Assembly: GCF_014197205.1 (NCBI RefSeq)
Contig: NZ_JACIFD010000008.1
Span: forward strand, 1 to 64,000
Direction: 5' to 3'
Source: Canibacter oris
Lineage (GTDB): Bacteria; Actinomycetota; Actinomycetes; Actinomycetales; Microbacteriaceae
Length of the DNA: 64,000 bases
The position numbers and the translations under genes are program-made. Within the stretch, counting starts at the first letter, position 1. Each line of letters begins with the position of its first letter. Positions 6,515-14,225 of the stretch are shown here, piece after piece. The notes beneath the pieces are model-generated. The model was not told the DNA's origin. It made no database searches and saw only the letters and a list, made by a program, of their open reading frames with translations.

Positions 6515-7911
6515 CCCTGAACATTTCTACAAGCCTTGTTGCCGCGTCACAGGCGACTATCTCATACAGTGAGCTGGCGTTGCTGCGGAAACTCCTGGAC
6601 AAGTTGACCGCGAAACGAGCAGGCAACAAAACCAATCAAGCCTACTACGACCAGAAGGTGCTGATTAAAGACCTTGGCATCAGCCTGCCACCGAAGTTTC
6701 GCAGCATGGAGAGCGTACTCGGTTGGCCAGCCAAAGCCGTCGATGTGCTGGCTGACCGTATCCAACTGCAGGGCTTTCAGATTCCCGGCTCAGACGACGC
6801 TTTCGGACTTAACGGTATCGCGCTTGAGAACGACTTTTTTAACGAGTTCTCGCACGCGGTAACCAGCGCGCTCACTCACTCTGTAGCGTTTATCACAGTC
6901 AGCCGCGGCATAGATCCACACGAGCCAGAAGTGCTATGGCTGACACGCAGCGCGTTTAACGCGACCGGTATTTGGAACGCACGCCGCCGCGCGCTCGACG
7001 CTGGCCTAACAGTCAACAAAGAAAAAGACGGCCAACCGCAGGAAGTCACCTTGTATCTGCCGGATAAGGTCGCAACCGTAGAACTGCTAGCGAACGGCCG
7101 CGCCCGCGTAGACATCCAGCCAAACCCAACCGGCCGCGTACTAATGGAGCCCCTAGTATATGGGGCTGACCTTGGCCGACCGTTCGGCAGGTCACGAATC
7201 ACCCCGACAGTGAAAACCCTCACGGATTCCGCTATCCGCACTATCGTGCGCAGCGAGGTCGGCGCCGAATTCTATGCCACCCCGCAACGCTACGCTTTGG
7301 GCGCTGACGAAGAAGCGTTCGAGAACAAGTGGAGCGCGCTGCAGTCGAAGCTGTTGACTATCAGCAAAGATGAAGACGGCGATACTCCAACCATCGGGCA
7401 ATTCCCGCAAATGAACATGCAGCCCCATACTGACCAGCTGCGCCAGTGGGCAGCACTGTTAGCAGCAGAGTGCAGTATCCCGCTTGACGAGCTCGGTTTT
7501 CCGAGCGATAACCCTGCTAGTGATTCCGCTATCCAGTCGCAACGTGACCCGCTCCGGCTGCGTGCAGATAGCGCGATCCGCGGCTTTCAGCAAACGCTCC
7601 GCCGTCTCGCTATCTCAAGCGTCCAGCTGCGCGACGGCAGCGTGCCGGAGGAACTGTTACAGGTTAAGGGCTGGTTCGCGCCGACCGTGCACACCACGGA
7701 CGCGGCAGCAGCCGACGCAATCCTGAAACAAGTGACCGTTATCCCGTGGCTGGCTGAATCCCCTGTCGTGTTGGAAAAACTCGGCTACAGCGCAGACGCT
7801 ATCCAACGCCTACTCGCTGACAAACGCCGTAATGCTGGCACACTTGCGGCTCTAATCAACCAGCAACAAACTGAACCACAACAAGAGAGCACCAAAAACA
7901 CGGAAGGTTAA
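6511..7911 (+). CDS. Portal protein (SPP1 Gp6-like)
   Basis: 466-aa dodecameric vertex protein through which DNA enters the capsid. Recognised by an N-terminal YYDQKVLIKDLGIS region, the following GWPAKAVDVLADRIQLQGF segment, a stem-like helix rich in Asp/Gly (EDGDTPTIGQFPQMN) and AECSIPLDELGF, which are characteristic of actinophage SPP1-type portals. Glu/Gln-rich tail. Starts inside the ATGA of terL and is followed after three bases by the MuF gene. Confidence 0.92.
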   Translation: MTLNISTSLVAASQATISYSELALLRKLLDKLTAKRAGNKTNQAYYDQKVLIKDLGISLPPKFRSMESVLGWPAKAVDVLADRIQLQGFQIPGSDDAFGLNGIALENDFFNEFSHAVTSALTHSVAFITVSRGIDPHEPEVLWLTRSAFNATGIWNARRRALDAGLTVNKEKDGQPQEVTLYLPDKVATVELLANGRARVDIQPNPTGRVLMEPLVYGADLGRPFGRSRITPTVKTLTDSAIRTIVRSEVGAEFYATPQRYALGADEEAFENKWSALQSKLLTISKDEDGDTPTIGQFPQMNMQPHTDQLRQWAALLAAECSIPLDELGFPSDNPASDSAIQSQRDPLRLRADSAIRGFQQTLRRLAISSVQLRDGSVPEELLQVKGWFAPTVHTTDAAAADAILKQVTVIPWLAESPVVLEKLGYSADAIQRLLADKRRNAGTLAALINQQQTEPQQESTKNTEG

Positions 7912-7914
7912 CAT

Positions 7915-9135
7915 ATGCCAACCCGAGATGACATCGACGAATTGGCAGCGGCACGGAAAACTATCCTAGAAGCCGCCGCCGGGCAAGTTGATACTATCTG
8001 GGATAGCCGGCCTAAAAACATGACAAACGCGGAATTCGTTGCCGTCCTAGAGCGCGATATACCGCAGCTGCTACACGACTACGTTGACACTATCGCCACG
8101 GTAGCTGCCGACTGGTACGAACACCAAAGAGATGCTGAAGTTTCAGCCCGGGAAATAGAATACTTCCGTGCGGCGCTCGCTGACTATCCACACCCCAGAG
8201 CAGTAAAAGACAGCATCAGATCTAGTTGCCGGCATTTATTTTCGAAAAACCCCCAACCAGAGGTTGCTTTACAGGAGCTAAAAAGTAATATAGCTAAACA
8301 TCTGATACAGTCCGAAAGACAAACAATCACAAGAAACGTTGCCGCGGATAAACAAAAGCCTCGTTTTGCTTTAGTTCCCGTCCCGCCTATGACATGTGCC
8401 TGGTGCACGTTGTTAGCATCGCGTGGCTGGGTGTACCGTGACCATGACGACGCTTTCATGTCCACTCATGATGGCTGCGATTGCAGCATTGTGCCAGCAT
8501 GGGGTAACATTGCCCCGCGAATACCAGGATATGACCCAGATAGCTACTACGACATGTATCAAACCGCAGTCCGCAGGGTTAAAAACGGCACTGAGAAAGA
8601 AATAGCTGCGAAAATGCGTAGCTTATACCCTGGCGCTTTTACTGACGGGCACAAAGTAAAAACACCTGGTGCGTTCCGCGACACTGGCATCAGCAAGCAC
8701 GATTGGGCAAAAAACAGGCGTGCTATCGCAAAATACGCGAAACAGCTCGCTGCTAGTAGAGGTGAAACCGCAGCAAACTACCTACTGCCGCCTCTAGAAC
8801 CAACACCGCTACCCTTCCCATGGGACGAAAACAAATACTTCCATTTCAACGCCTGGAAGTTTAACCACATTCTTTACGGCGATATGAAAGGGGGCGGCCA
8901 CCTCCATAAGTACAACTGGCGCGAGGGCAAAACTGCTTTCCCCGAAGACTGGACACCAACTGATGTCGCACTAGCAATCCAGTCCGTTGTAGAACAGCAG
9001 AAAAAGGCAACTCCGCAAAATCTAAGATTCTTAGAAGGCAGTTACGAAGGGGTTAAAATCAAGGTAATATTGAATAAAAGTATTGACTCGGCAGATGCAG
9101 AGATTATCTCTGCGTATCGAATAACATTGGAGTAA
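7915..9135 (+). CDS. MuF-type minor head protein fused to an EndoU-like toxin domain
   Basis: 406 aa. Residues 1-300 are a MuF/minor-head module: helical N-terminus, then the conserved Cys/His region TCAWCTLLASRGWVY (near 160) and STHDGCDCSI (near 185). Residues about 309-406 differ in style and match the bacterial EndoU nuclease pattern: H318 in NHILYGD, GGGH329LH331, a PEDW motif, VKIKV with K381/K383, and a terminal ISAYR (S399, Y401). EndoU toxins use two His and a Lys to cut RNA. MuF-toxin fusions are a known class of phage-borne polymorphic toxin. The next gene, two bases away, is a candidate immunity gene. RNase activity is inferred, not shown. Confidence 0.8.
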   Translation: MPTRDDIDELAAARKTILEAAAGQVDTIWDSRPKNMTNAEFVAVLERDIPQLLHDYVDTIATVAADWYEHQRDAEVSAREIEYFRAALADYPHPRAVKDSIRSSCRHLFSKNPQPEVALQELKSNIAKHLIQSERQTITRNVAADKQKPRFALVPVPPMTCAWCTLLASRGWVYRDHDDAFMSTHDGCDCSIVPAWGNIAPRIPGYDPDSYYDMYQTAVRRVKNGTEKEIAAKMRSLYPGAFTDGHKVKTPGAFRDTGISKHDWAKNRRAIAKYAKQLAASRGETAANYLLPPLEPTPLPFPWDENKYFHFNAWKFNHILYGDMKGGGHLHKYNWREGKTAFPEDWTPTDVALAIQSVVEQQKKATPQNLRFLEGSYEGVKIKVILNKSIDSADAEIISAYRITLE

Positions 9136-9137
9136 CT

Positions 9138-9473
9138 ATGGATAAATTTAACTCTGAATCGCCAATGTTTTCTGCTGACTCAAATTTCAACTTCATTGAA
9201 AAATGGCTCGACCACATGTACAACGAGCATATTATTGACCGGCAGGCGGCAGAAACCACTCTGGATATCCTGCGCAACGACTTACTCGCGGGAATCATTG
9301 TCACAGCTTCTTACGCTATCGAGCACACCAAAAAAACCGGTCAGCTCATGCCAGCGTGGATTACAGACACTTATCGAGAATTGTACAATGCAGACTCATG
9401 GCTATTGGATAAAGACTACAACGAGTATATGCAGGTGCAGGAGGAAGCGAAGAAAGCGCTCGCTGCCGCCTAG
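9138..9473 (+). CDS. Putative immunity protein for the MuF-EndoU toxin
   Basis: 111-aa acidic, mainly helical soluble protein of no recognised family (NFIEKWLDHMY, then AETTLDILRNDL, then LLDKDYNEYMQ). It starts two bases after the toxin-fusion stop and its codon use is more AT-rich than the head genes around it. It has no counterpart in the standard head-gene order (MuF then scaffold). A small, fast-evolving gene directly behind a toxin tip is the usual layout of an immunity gene, so that role is inferred from context. A terminator follows at 9497. Confidence 0.6.
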   Translation: MDKFNSESPMFSADSNFNFIEKWLDHMYNEHIIDRQAAETTLDILRNDLLAGIIVTASYAIEHTKKTGQLMPAWITDTYRELYNADSWLLDKDYNEYMQVQEEAKKALAAA

Positions 9474-9496
9474 TATCGTAGGCTTTAACTGATTAA

Positions 9497-9521
9497 ACCC
9501 GCCCCTCGTGGCGGGTTTTTT
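9497..9521 (+). terminator. Rho-independent terminator after immunity gene
   Basis: 7-bp stem ACCCGCC / GGCGGGT, 6-base loop, six T residues (9516-9521), then ATACCC at 9523-9528. Separates the packaging/MuF block from the scaffold-capsid block. Confidence 0.85.
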
Positions 9522-9610
9522 CATACCCAATTTTGACCCGTCACAGCCGCGGGGTAAACACGGCTGCCCACAAAACATCACGCACACTGGTGCGGAAAGG
9601 AAACCCTATC

Positions 9611-10153
9611 ATGGCTGAAAACACCAACACAGCAACCACCAACACTGGCAGCACCAAAACCACCAACACTGCTGACACCAGCGACACTGATAACGCTGAG
9701 TTCACAGCGATTACAAGCCAGGAACAGTTAAATAAGATTCTTGGCGACCGGCTGGCGCGTGAACGCGCGAAATACGCTGACTACAGTGAGCTGCAGGAAA
9801 AAGCAGCAAAGTTTGATGCCGCGGAGGAAGCCGCGAAAACCGAGCTGGAAAAAGCCCTGTCTCGTGCAGAGAAAGCAGAAACCCTGGTGAAAGAGTACGA
9901 GACCCGCCAGCAGGTCGAAGAGTGGAAACAGCAGGTCGCTAAAGAAACCGGTGTGCCGGTAGAAGCTTTGCGTGGATCCACACTCGAAGACCTGCAAGCG
10001 CACGGTGAACAGCTTAAAACCATGATTGGCACACAGCAACAGCAGCAGGCTTCGAGCACTGTTTATCTCCCGCGTGAGGGTGAACCGGAGCGGGACGCAC
10101 ACGCGTTAAACGGTGATGGCCTGTTGGAAAGCCTGCTGAAACTCGTTAAATAA
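9611..10153 (+). CDS. Capsid scaffolding protein
   Basis: ATG at 9611 is chosen because GGAAAGGAAA lies just upstream; the frame is open further 5' but without a ribosome site. 180 aa: a Thr/Asn-rich disordered start, then ITSQEQLNKILGDRLARE, a long Glu/Lys/Ala coiled coil, and a short C-terminal helix. This is the usual architecture of DUF4355-type scaffolds, directly before the major capsid gene. It guides prohead assembly and is removed on maturation. Confidence 0.85.
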   Translation: MAENTNTATTNTGSTKTTNTADTSDTDNAEFTAITSQEQLNKILGDRLARERAKYADYSELQEKAAKFDAAEEAAKTELEKALSRAEKAETLVKEYETRQQVEEWKQQVAKETGVPVEALRGSTLEDLQAHGEQLKTMIGTQQQQQASSTVYLPREGEPERDAHALNGDGLLESLLKLVK

Positions 10154-10174
10154 CCAATTTTTTTTGAAAGGAAC

Positions 10175-11089
10175 ATGACTATGGCAATCACTGCCGCAAC
10201 CACGCTTGAGAACCTGAAAGGTTTCATTAAGCCAGACCTTGCCGAACCATATTTCGCTGCCGCGCGCCGCGCGTCTGTTGTGCAGCAGCTCGCCCGCCAA
10301 GTGCCGCTAGGAATCAACGGTATCGAAGTGCCTATTGTGACTTCTAAAACCAAGGCTCGCTGGGTAGCTGAGGGCGGGAAGAAGCAGACGACTGAAATGG
10401 GCATGGGAGTGAAGGCGATGAAGCCGCAGAAGCTTGCTGCAATCGCTGTCACCTCTGCAGAGGTAATCCGCGCAAACCCGGCAGGTTTTATGGAACTTTT
10501 GAAAGACGACCTCGGCGAAGCCTTCGCGACCGCGTTCGACCAAGCCGTGCTATTCGGCACCGAAAGCCCCTTCGGGTCCGACCAGCACCTAGCAGCCACT
10601 TCTAAGAGTGTCGCGCTTGGCACCGCTCAGCAGAACAAAGGCGGCTTGTACGCTGACGTTAACGGCGCGCTTAAAATCCTAAGCGTTGCGCGCAAAAAGC
10701 TCACTGGTTTCGCGTTCGACGAAACTGTCGAAGCTGATTTCAACAGCGCGGTGGACGCGAACGGCCGACCACTGTTTATCGAGACTCCTCTCGAAGACGC
10801 GGCCGCCCCGTTCCGTGCCGGTAAGCTGCTAGGCCGCCCTGCCTTTGTTGGTGAAGGTGTCGGTAACACCGAAATCGCTGGTTTCGCAGGTGACTGGTCC
10901 AAAATCATCTGGGGCACCACGGGCGGCATCACTTACGATGCCACAGACCAGGCGACTGTGACCATCAACAACGAGTTAGTGAGCCTATGGGAGCACAACC
11001 TCGTCGCGATCCGTGCGGAAGCTGAGTTCGGTTTCATGAATGCGGACAAGGACGCATTCGTGAAGTTCACCGGCGGACGGGAGCTCTAA
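10175..11089 (+). CDS. Major capsid protein (HK97 fold)
   Basis: 304 aa. An N-terminal arm (ITAATTLENLKGFIKPD) leads to QLARQVPLGINGIEVPI and KARWVAEGGKKQTTE, the E-loop region of actinophage HK97-type capsids, then the ADFNSAVDANGRPLF helix region and a C-terminal TGGREL. A GAAAGGAAC site precedes two ATG codons six bases apart (10175 and 10181); either could be used. Placed between scaffold and head-tail connector genes as expected. Confidence 0.92.
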   Translation: MTMAITAATTLENLKGFIKPDLAEPYFAAARRASVVQQLARQVPLGINGIEVPIVTSKTKARWVAEGGKKQTTEMGMGVKAMKPQKLAAIAVTSAEVIRANPAGFMELLKDDLGEAFATAFDQAVLFGTESPFGSDQHLAATSKSVALGTAQQNKGGLYADVNGALKILSVARKKLTGFAFDETVEADFNSAVDANGRPLFIETPLEDAAAPFRAGKLLGRPAFVGEGVGNTEIAGFAGDWSKIIWGTTGGITYDATDQATVTINNELVSLWEHNLVAIRAEAEFGFMNADKDAFVKFTGGREL

Positions 11090-11091
11090 AA

Positions 11092-11358
11092 ATGGCTATC
11101 AAGATGGAATCACCACAAGGAACAACCGTTGAAGTTGACGAAGCGCTCGCAGAGATTCTGAAAGCGCATAAATACAAGGTTGTGCAGCGCGACGCCGCTA
11201 CCTCTGATAAACACACAGGTGCGGCTGTTGTAGAGCCGCCAGTGGACTTACCAGAACCTCCGGCAGAGGACGCGGCGGAAACCTCAGACGACACTGTAGA
11301 ACCTCCGGCGGCGGAAACCGCGGCCGCGCCTACCGCTGCTAAGCGCGGCAAGAAATAA
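11092..11358 (+). CDS. Small acidic head-associated protein
   Basis: 88 aa, starts two bases after the capsid stop. Residues 1-45 form a compact domain (MAIKMESPQGTTVEVDEAL ... HKYKVV) like the short proteins that follow capsid genes in many actinophages; residues 45-80 are Pro/Glu/Ala-rich and disordered, ending in RGKK. Possibly a head decoration or joining factor; function not established. Confidence 0.7.
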   Translation: MAIKMESPQGTTVEVDEALAEILKAHKYKVVQRDAATSDKHTGAAVVEPPVDLPEPPAEDAAETSDDTVEPPAAETAAAPTAAKRGKK

Positions 11359-11382
11359 CTACAATAGGGAAGGGCGGGAGTG

Positions 11383-11811
11383 ATGACCGACACAGATTTT
11401 CAGCCTTGGGCAACACTAGACGATATAAAAAAACGTTGGCCAGAGCTCCCGCCCGACCGTGAACAGCAAGCAGAAGTGCTATTAGAGGACGCTACCCAGT
11501 ACGTGCTCGATATCGCACCGTTCACGGCAGCAAGCCCAGCAGCCACCCGCCGCAGGATTATCTGCAGCGTAGTCCAACGCGCACTGCAATCTAAACTCGC
11601 TGGCGCAGAAGACACCACCGGGGGTTTAGGCGGAGGTTTCGAGACGCTGCAAATGAGCGCAGGACCATATTCCTCCACATATAAGCCATTAAACCCCGCT
11701 GGGGATTTCTTCCTTACTCGGCAGGAAAAACTCGCGCTCGGTATCGGTAAACAACGCGCAGGCAGCATCGACCTACTAGAAGGAGCCAATCATGCAGGGC
11801 GAAACCGTTGA
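11383..11811 (+). CDS. Head-tail connector (Gp15/Gp19-like)
   Basis: ATG at 11383 follows an AAGGGCGG stretch; a GTG one codon earlier is also possible. 142 aa with WATLDDIKKRWPELP at the start and an Arg-rich helix ATRRRIICSVVQRAL, typical of the helical adaptor that extends the portal. The C-terminal half (SAGPYSSTY ... PAGDFFLTRQEK) matches the Gp19/Gp15/Gp42 family. Overlaps the next gene by 20 bases. Confidence 0.8.
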   Translation: MTDTDFQPWATLDDIKKRWPELPPDREQQAEVLLEDATQYVLDIAPFTAASPAATRRRIICSVVQRALQSKLAGAEDTTGGLGGGFETLQMSAGPYSSTYKPLNPAGDFFLTRQEKLALGIGKQRAGSIDLLEGANHAGRNR

Positions 11812-12127
11812 AGTGCTCTCCCGCACACCAGCAGGCGTTGACGAAGGCAACAACACCATTTGGCAAGAAACCTCCGAAACCGTCCACAACGTGCTCGTGG
11901 CACCTTCTTTAACCACGGATAAAGAGGGCTCAACCCGGGTAGACGGTATCGAGGTCATCTTAGAGCTTCATTTTCCAAAAACCTACATGAAATCGCTCAG
12001 GGGCGCGCGCGTGCGGATCCGCAACCTGCAACCCTTCACAGTCATCGGTGACCCGCAACCATACACTGATGCCAACACCCCAGGCCGCTGGAATCGACCT
12101 GTGAAAGTAGGGCGCGCCGATGGCTAA
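11792..12127 (+). CDS. Head closure / stopper protein
   Basis: 111-aa beta-rich protein (GETVEVLSRTPAGVDEGN, later VRIRNLQPFTVIGDP) in the slot after the connector adaptor. The RV-x-GxxYTV-like segment and size match head-completion stoppers of siphoviruses that keep DNA in the capsid. Overlaps its successor by eight bases. Confidence 0.75.
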   Translation: MQGETVEVLSRTPAGVDEGNNTIWQETSETVHNVLVAPSLTTDKEGSTRVDGIEVILELHFPKTYMKSLRGARVRIRNLQPFTVIGDPQPYTDANTPGRWNRPVKVGRADG

Positions 12128-12392
12128 AGACTTCATCCACGTGTACGTGAAACGCACTGGCGCCGCGGCAGTCCGCAACCTACCCGGTGTAACCCGTCTG
12201 CTTGAACAGCAAGCAAAGAAAATCGTTGCTGCCACCGGCAAAGATGGATACGCGATAACCGTGAAAAACGGCAAAACCCGTGCCCGCGCCCGCGTATCAA
12301 CAAAAACTTACGCCGCCCGCCGAGAGGAACACCAGAACAACACCCTCCTGAAAGCACTCAAACAAGCAGGCGGCAAAACCATCAAAAGATAA
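12120..12392 (+). CDS. Neck / tail-completion protein (HK97 gp10-like, short)
   Basis: 90 aa, strongly basic, ending in TIKR. Helix LTRLLEQQAKKI-like and a central beta pair (YAITVKNGKTRARARV) resemble short HK97 gp10-type neck proteins. The start ATG lies inside the upstream gene, typical of this operon. Function from position and size. Confidence 0.65.
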   Translation: MAKDFIHVYVKRTGAAAVRNLPGVTRLLEQQAKKIVAATGKDGYAITVKNGKTRARARVSTKTYAARREEHQNNTLLKALKQAGGKTIKR

Positions 12393-12407
12393 CAACAGGG
12401 AGACCCA

Positions 12408-12782
12408 ATGCATCCAAACCCTGAACTGTTACTAATCAAAACCATAAACACTAACACCACACTGCAAAACGCACAACTAGCCGCCTACCTCAACATTCCA
12501 GAAACCCGCCCCCAACAGTTCATCACAATCGAACAAGTAGGCTGGCTCACCCGCAACCAAGTAAGCTACGCGGCGCTCGCTGTTCAGGTGTGGGCGGAAA
12601 CTCGGCTGGTTGCGTCTAAGCTCGCGCATTTGCTGGCGCGGGTGTTGGAAGCTCAGGAGCTAGTTCATCCGCAAATCGCGGGGGTAGAAATTGAGAGCAT
12701 TTATAACTTTCCTGACCCTGTGAGCACACAGCCGCGCTATCAGTTGACTGTCACTGTGGCGTTGGTCGCTGCTGATTCGTAA
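12408..12782 (+). CDS. Tail terminator protein
   Basis: ATG after an AGGGAG site. 124 aa with alternating helices and strands; QVGWLTRNQVSYAALAVQVWAE and a final beta pair YQLTVTVALVAA fit the Gp17-like tail terminator that caps the tail tube and joins it to the head. It sits between the neck protein and major tail protein, the canonical place. Confidence 0.75.
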   Translation: MHPNPELLLIKTINTNTTLQNAQLAAYLNIPETRPQQFITIEQVGWLTRNQVSYAALAVQVWAETRLVASKLAHLLARVLEAQELVHPQIAGVEIESIYNFPDPVSTQPRYQLTVTVALVAADS

Positions 12783-12815
12783 AATTTTTGTCCCATTTTT
12801 TGAAAGGAACCTTTT

Positions 12816-13385
12816 ATGTCTACAACTACTACTAACAATGCTGCCAATGTTTCGGTTGGCAAGCCTAAAGCCGCTGGCGGTATCTATTTTGCGCCTGCAG
12901 GCACGACTTTGCCTAACGACGCGAAGACCGCGCTCAAATCACAGTTTCAGGGGCTCGGTCTCGTCTCAGAAGATGGTTTGACCAACTCTATCGAAAAAGA
13001 TAGCTCCGATATTAAAGATTGGAGTGGTCAGACGGTGCTGAAAATTGTTAGCGGCCGAACAGAAACTTTCGAGCACACATTCATCGAAACCAACGAGCAT
13101 GTGATGAAACAAGTTTACGGCCCCGCGAACGTCTCCGGGGATATCACCAACGGCCTAACTGTGCTGCACAATGACAAAGAGCTACCGACGGGCGTTTACG
13201 TTTATGAGATTCTACTCACCGGCGGACGGGTCAAACGCATCGTGATTCCTAATGGGCAAATCACCGAGATTGGTGAAGTTGTTTATCAGTCCGGCGAACC
13301 CATCGGCTACCGTGTGGTGATTACCGCATATCCTGACGCTGCAGGCAACGCCGCATACGAATACATCGCAAGCCTAGCAAGTTAA
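12816..13385 (+). CDS. Major tail protein
   Basis: 189-aa beta-sandwich tail-tube subunit. Features: GKPKAAGGIYFAPAGTTLP start, a central WSGQTVLKIVSGRTETFEHT strand set and VVITAYPDAAGNAAYEYI near the end, as in actinophage tail-tube proteins. Strong ribosome site (GAAAGGAA) about eight bases before the ATG agrees with high expression. A large hairpin at 13402-13435 follows. Confidence 0.9.
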   Translation: MSTTTTNNAANVSVGKPKAAGGIYFAPAGTTLPNDAKTALKSQFQGLGLVSEDGLTNSIEKDSSDIKDWSGQTVLKIVSGRTETFEHTFIETNEHVMKQVYGPANVSGDITNGLTVLHNDKELPTGVYVYEILLTGGRVKRIVIPNGQITEIGEVVYQSGEPIGYRVVITAYPDAAGNAAYEYIASLAS

Positions 13386-13401
13386 CAAAATCCCCCTGAC
13401 T

Positions 13402-13435
13402 GGTGGCCGCGCCGCGTGCTCCCGGCGCGCCCACC
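13402..13435 (+). terminator. Strong GC hairpin after major tail gene
   Basis: Stem GGTGG-C-CGCGCC pairs with GGCGCG-C-CCACC around one C/C mismatch, loop of ten bases. Only a weak T-rich stretch (TATTTTCT) follows, so it may be a partial terminator or mRNA-stability element that sets the tail-tube:chaperone ratio. Confidence 0.6.
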
Positions 13436-13475
13436 CCCTATTTTCTGGAGCACAAAACACTATTAGGAGCATAAA

Positions 13476-13805
13476 ATGGCCAACAAAAAGAACAAGAAAA
13501 AGCAAACCAAAAACACGCAGCAGCGTCAGCAAGTCGTCGTAGACGGCGTTCCACTATGGATTGACACTGCCGCGCTTGACGATATCGAGATTCTAGAACA
13601 GCTTGCTGCCGCGTCCGACGGATCCGACCCGTTCGCTATCGTAAAAGTGATGCAGTCAATGCTTGGCACGCGCGGCTACCAGCGCGCCAAAGAACACTGC
13701 CGCGACAAAACCACCGGCCGCACCTCAGCAAGCAAACTCGCCGATTTCTTCGCCCGAGCCATGCAGGCGGCCGTCCCAAACTCCAACAGCTCGCAGCACT
13801 CTTAA
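13476..13805 (+). CDS. Tail assembly chaperone, short form (G-like)
   Basis: 109 aa, Lys/Asn-rich start (MANKKNKKKQTKN), then VDGVPLWIDTAALDDIEILEQL and a helical region. It lies between the major tail protein and the tape measure gene, as chaperone gpG does. Near its 3' end is a perfect slippery heptamer at 13775-13781, so part of translation should shift -1 into the downstream frame to give the longer GT form. AGGAGC ribosome site precedes the ATG. Confidence 0.85.
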   Translation: MANKKNKKKQTKNTQQRQQVVVDGVPLWIDTAALDDIEILEQLAAASDGSDPFAIVKVMQSMLGTRGYQRAKEHCRDKTTGRTSASKLADFFARAMQAAVPNSNSSQHS

Positions 13806-14176
13806 CCCTAGAACCAACACTGCTGCGAGCCGACCTGCAACGTTTCTATAATCTCAACCTGGATGATTTAGGAACAAAATACAGTGTCCGACACCTAGCC
13901 GCTTGCGCCAGCAACCTCCCACCGGAATCCGCGGTTATGCGCAAAATCGCGCCCGACCAATCCCCCTGGGGACTCACAGAGCTACTGCTAGCCGAGCTAG
14001 TAGACGTGCAACGGTGGATCGCTTGGAGTAAAACAAAAGACGGTCAGAAAAACCGTAACCGGCCGGAACGCATCACCCGGCCAGGTGTCGAACCGCAAAA
14101 GCAGCGAGCAGCCGAAAACCTAACAGCGTTCGACATCGACACCGTGAAACAAAAACTCGCTGCACCTCGCGTCTAA
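13476..14176 (+). CDS. Tail assembly chaperone, frameshifted long form (GT-like)
   Basis: Joined product of 13476-13781 and, after a -1 slip, 13781-14176: about 102 residues from the first frame and 131 from the second, 233 aa in all. The second frame is open from upstream of the slip site to the TAA at 14174-14176 and has no good start of its own (its first ATG, 13937, lacks a ribosome site and would discard conserved-looking sequence). It contains LQRFYNLNLDDLGTKYS, then a Trp-rich helix VQRWIAWSKTK, typical of the T part that binds the tape measure protein. The frameshift itself is inferred. Confidence 0.8.
13775..13781 (+). promoter_or_regulatory. -1 ribosomal slippery heptamer CCCAAAC
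   Basis: Fits X-XXY-YYZ with zero-frame codons CCA AAC slipping to CCC AAA. It lies inside the overlap of the two chaperone frames, 22 bases before the zero-frame TAA at 13803-13805. Confidence 0.8.
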
Positions 14177-14177
14177 G

Positions 14178-14200
14178 CCGCCTAACATGGGCGGATTTTC
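14178..14200 (+). terminator. Weak hairpin terminator before tape measure gene
   Basis: 5-bp stem CCGCC / GGCGG with 7-base loop, followed by TTTTC and then ATACCC (14203-14208), the motif shared with three other prophage terminators. The short stem suggests only partial termination. Confidence 0.55.
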
Positions 14201-14225
14201 TTATACCCAAAAAGGAGAGCCGCCC

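Noticed and set aside
13937-14176. A separate gene starting at ATG 13937
   Set aside because: No ribosome site; the same frame is open upstream to a perfect -1 slippery site, so it is the T part of the chaperone fusion.
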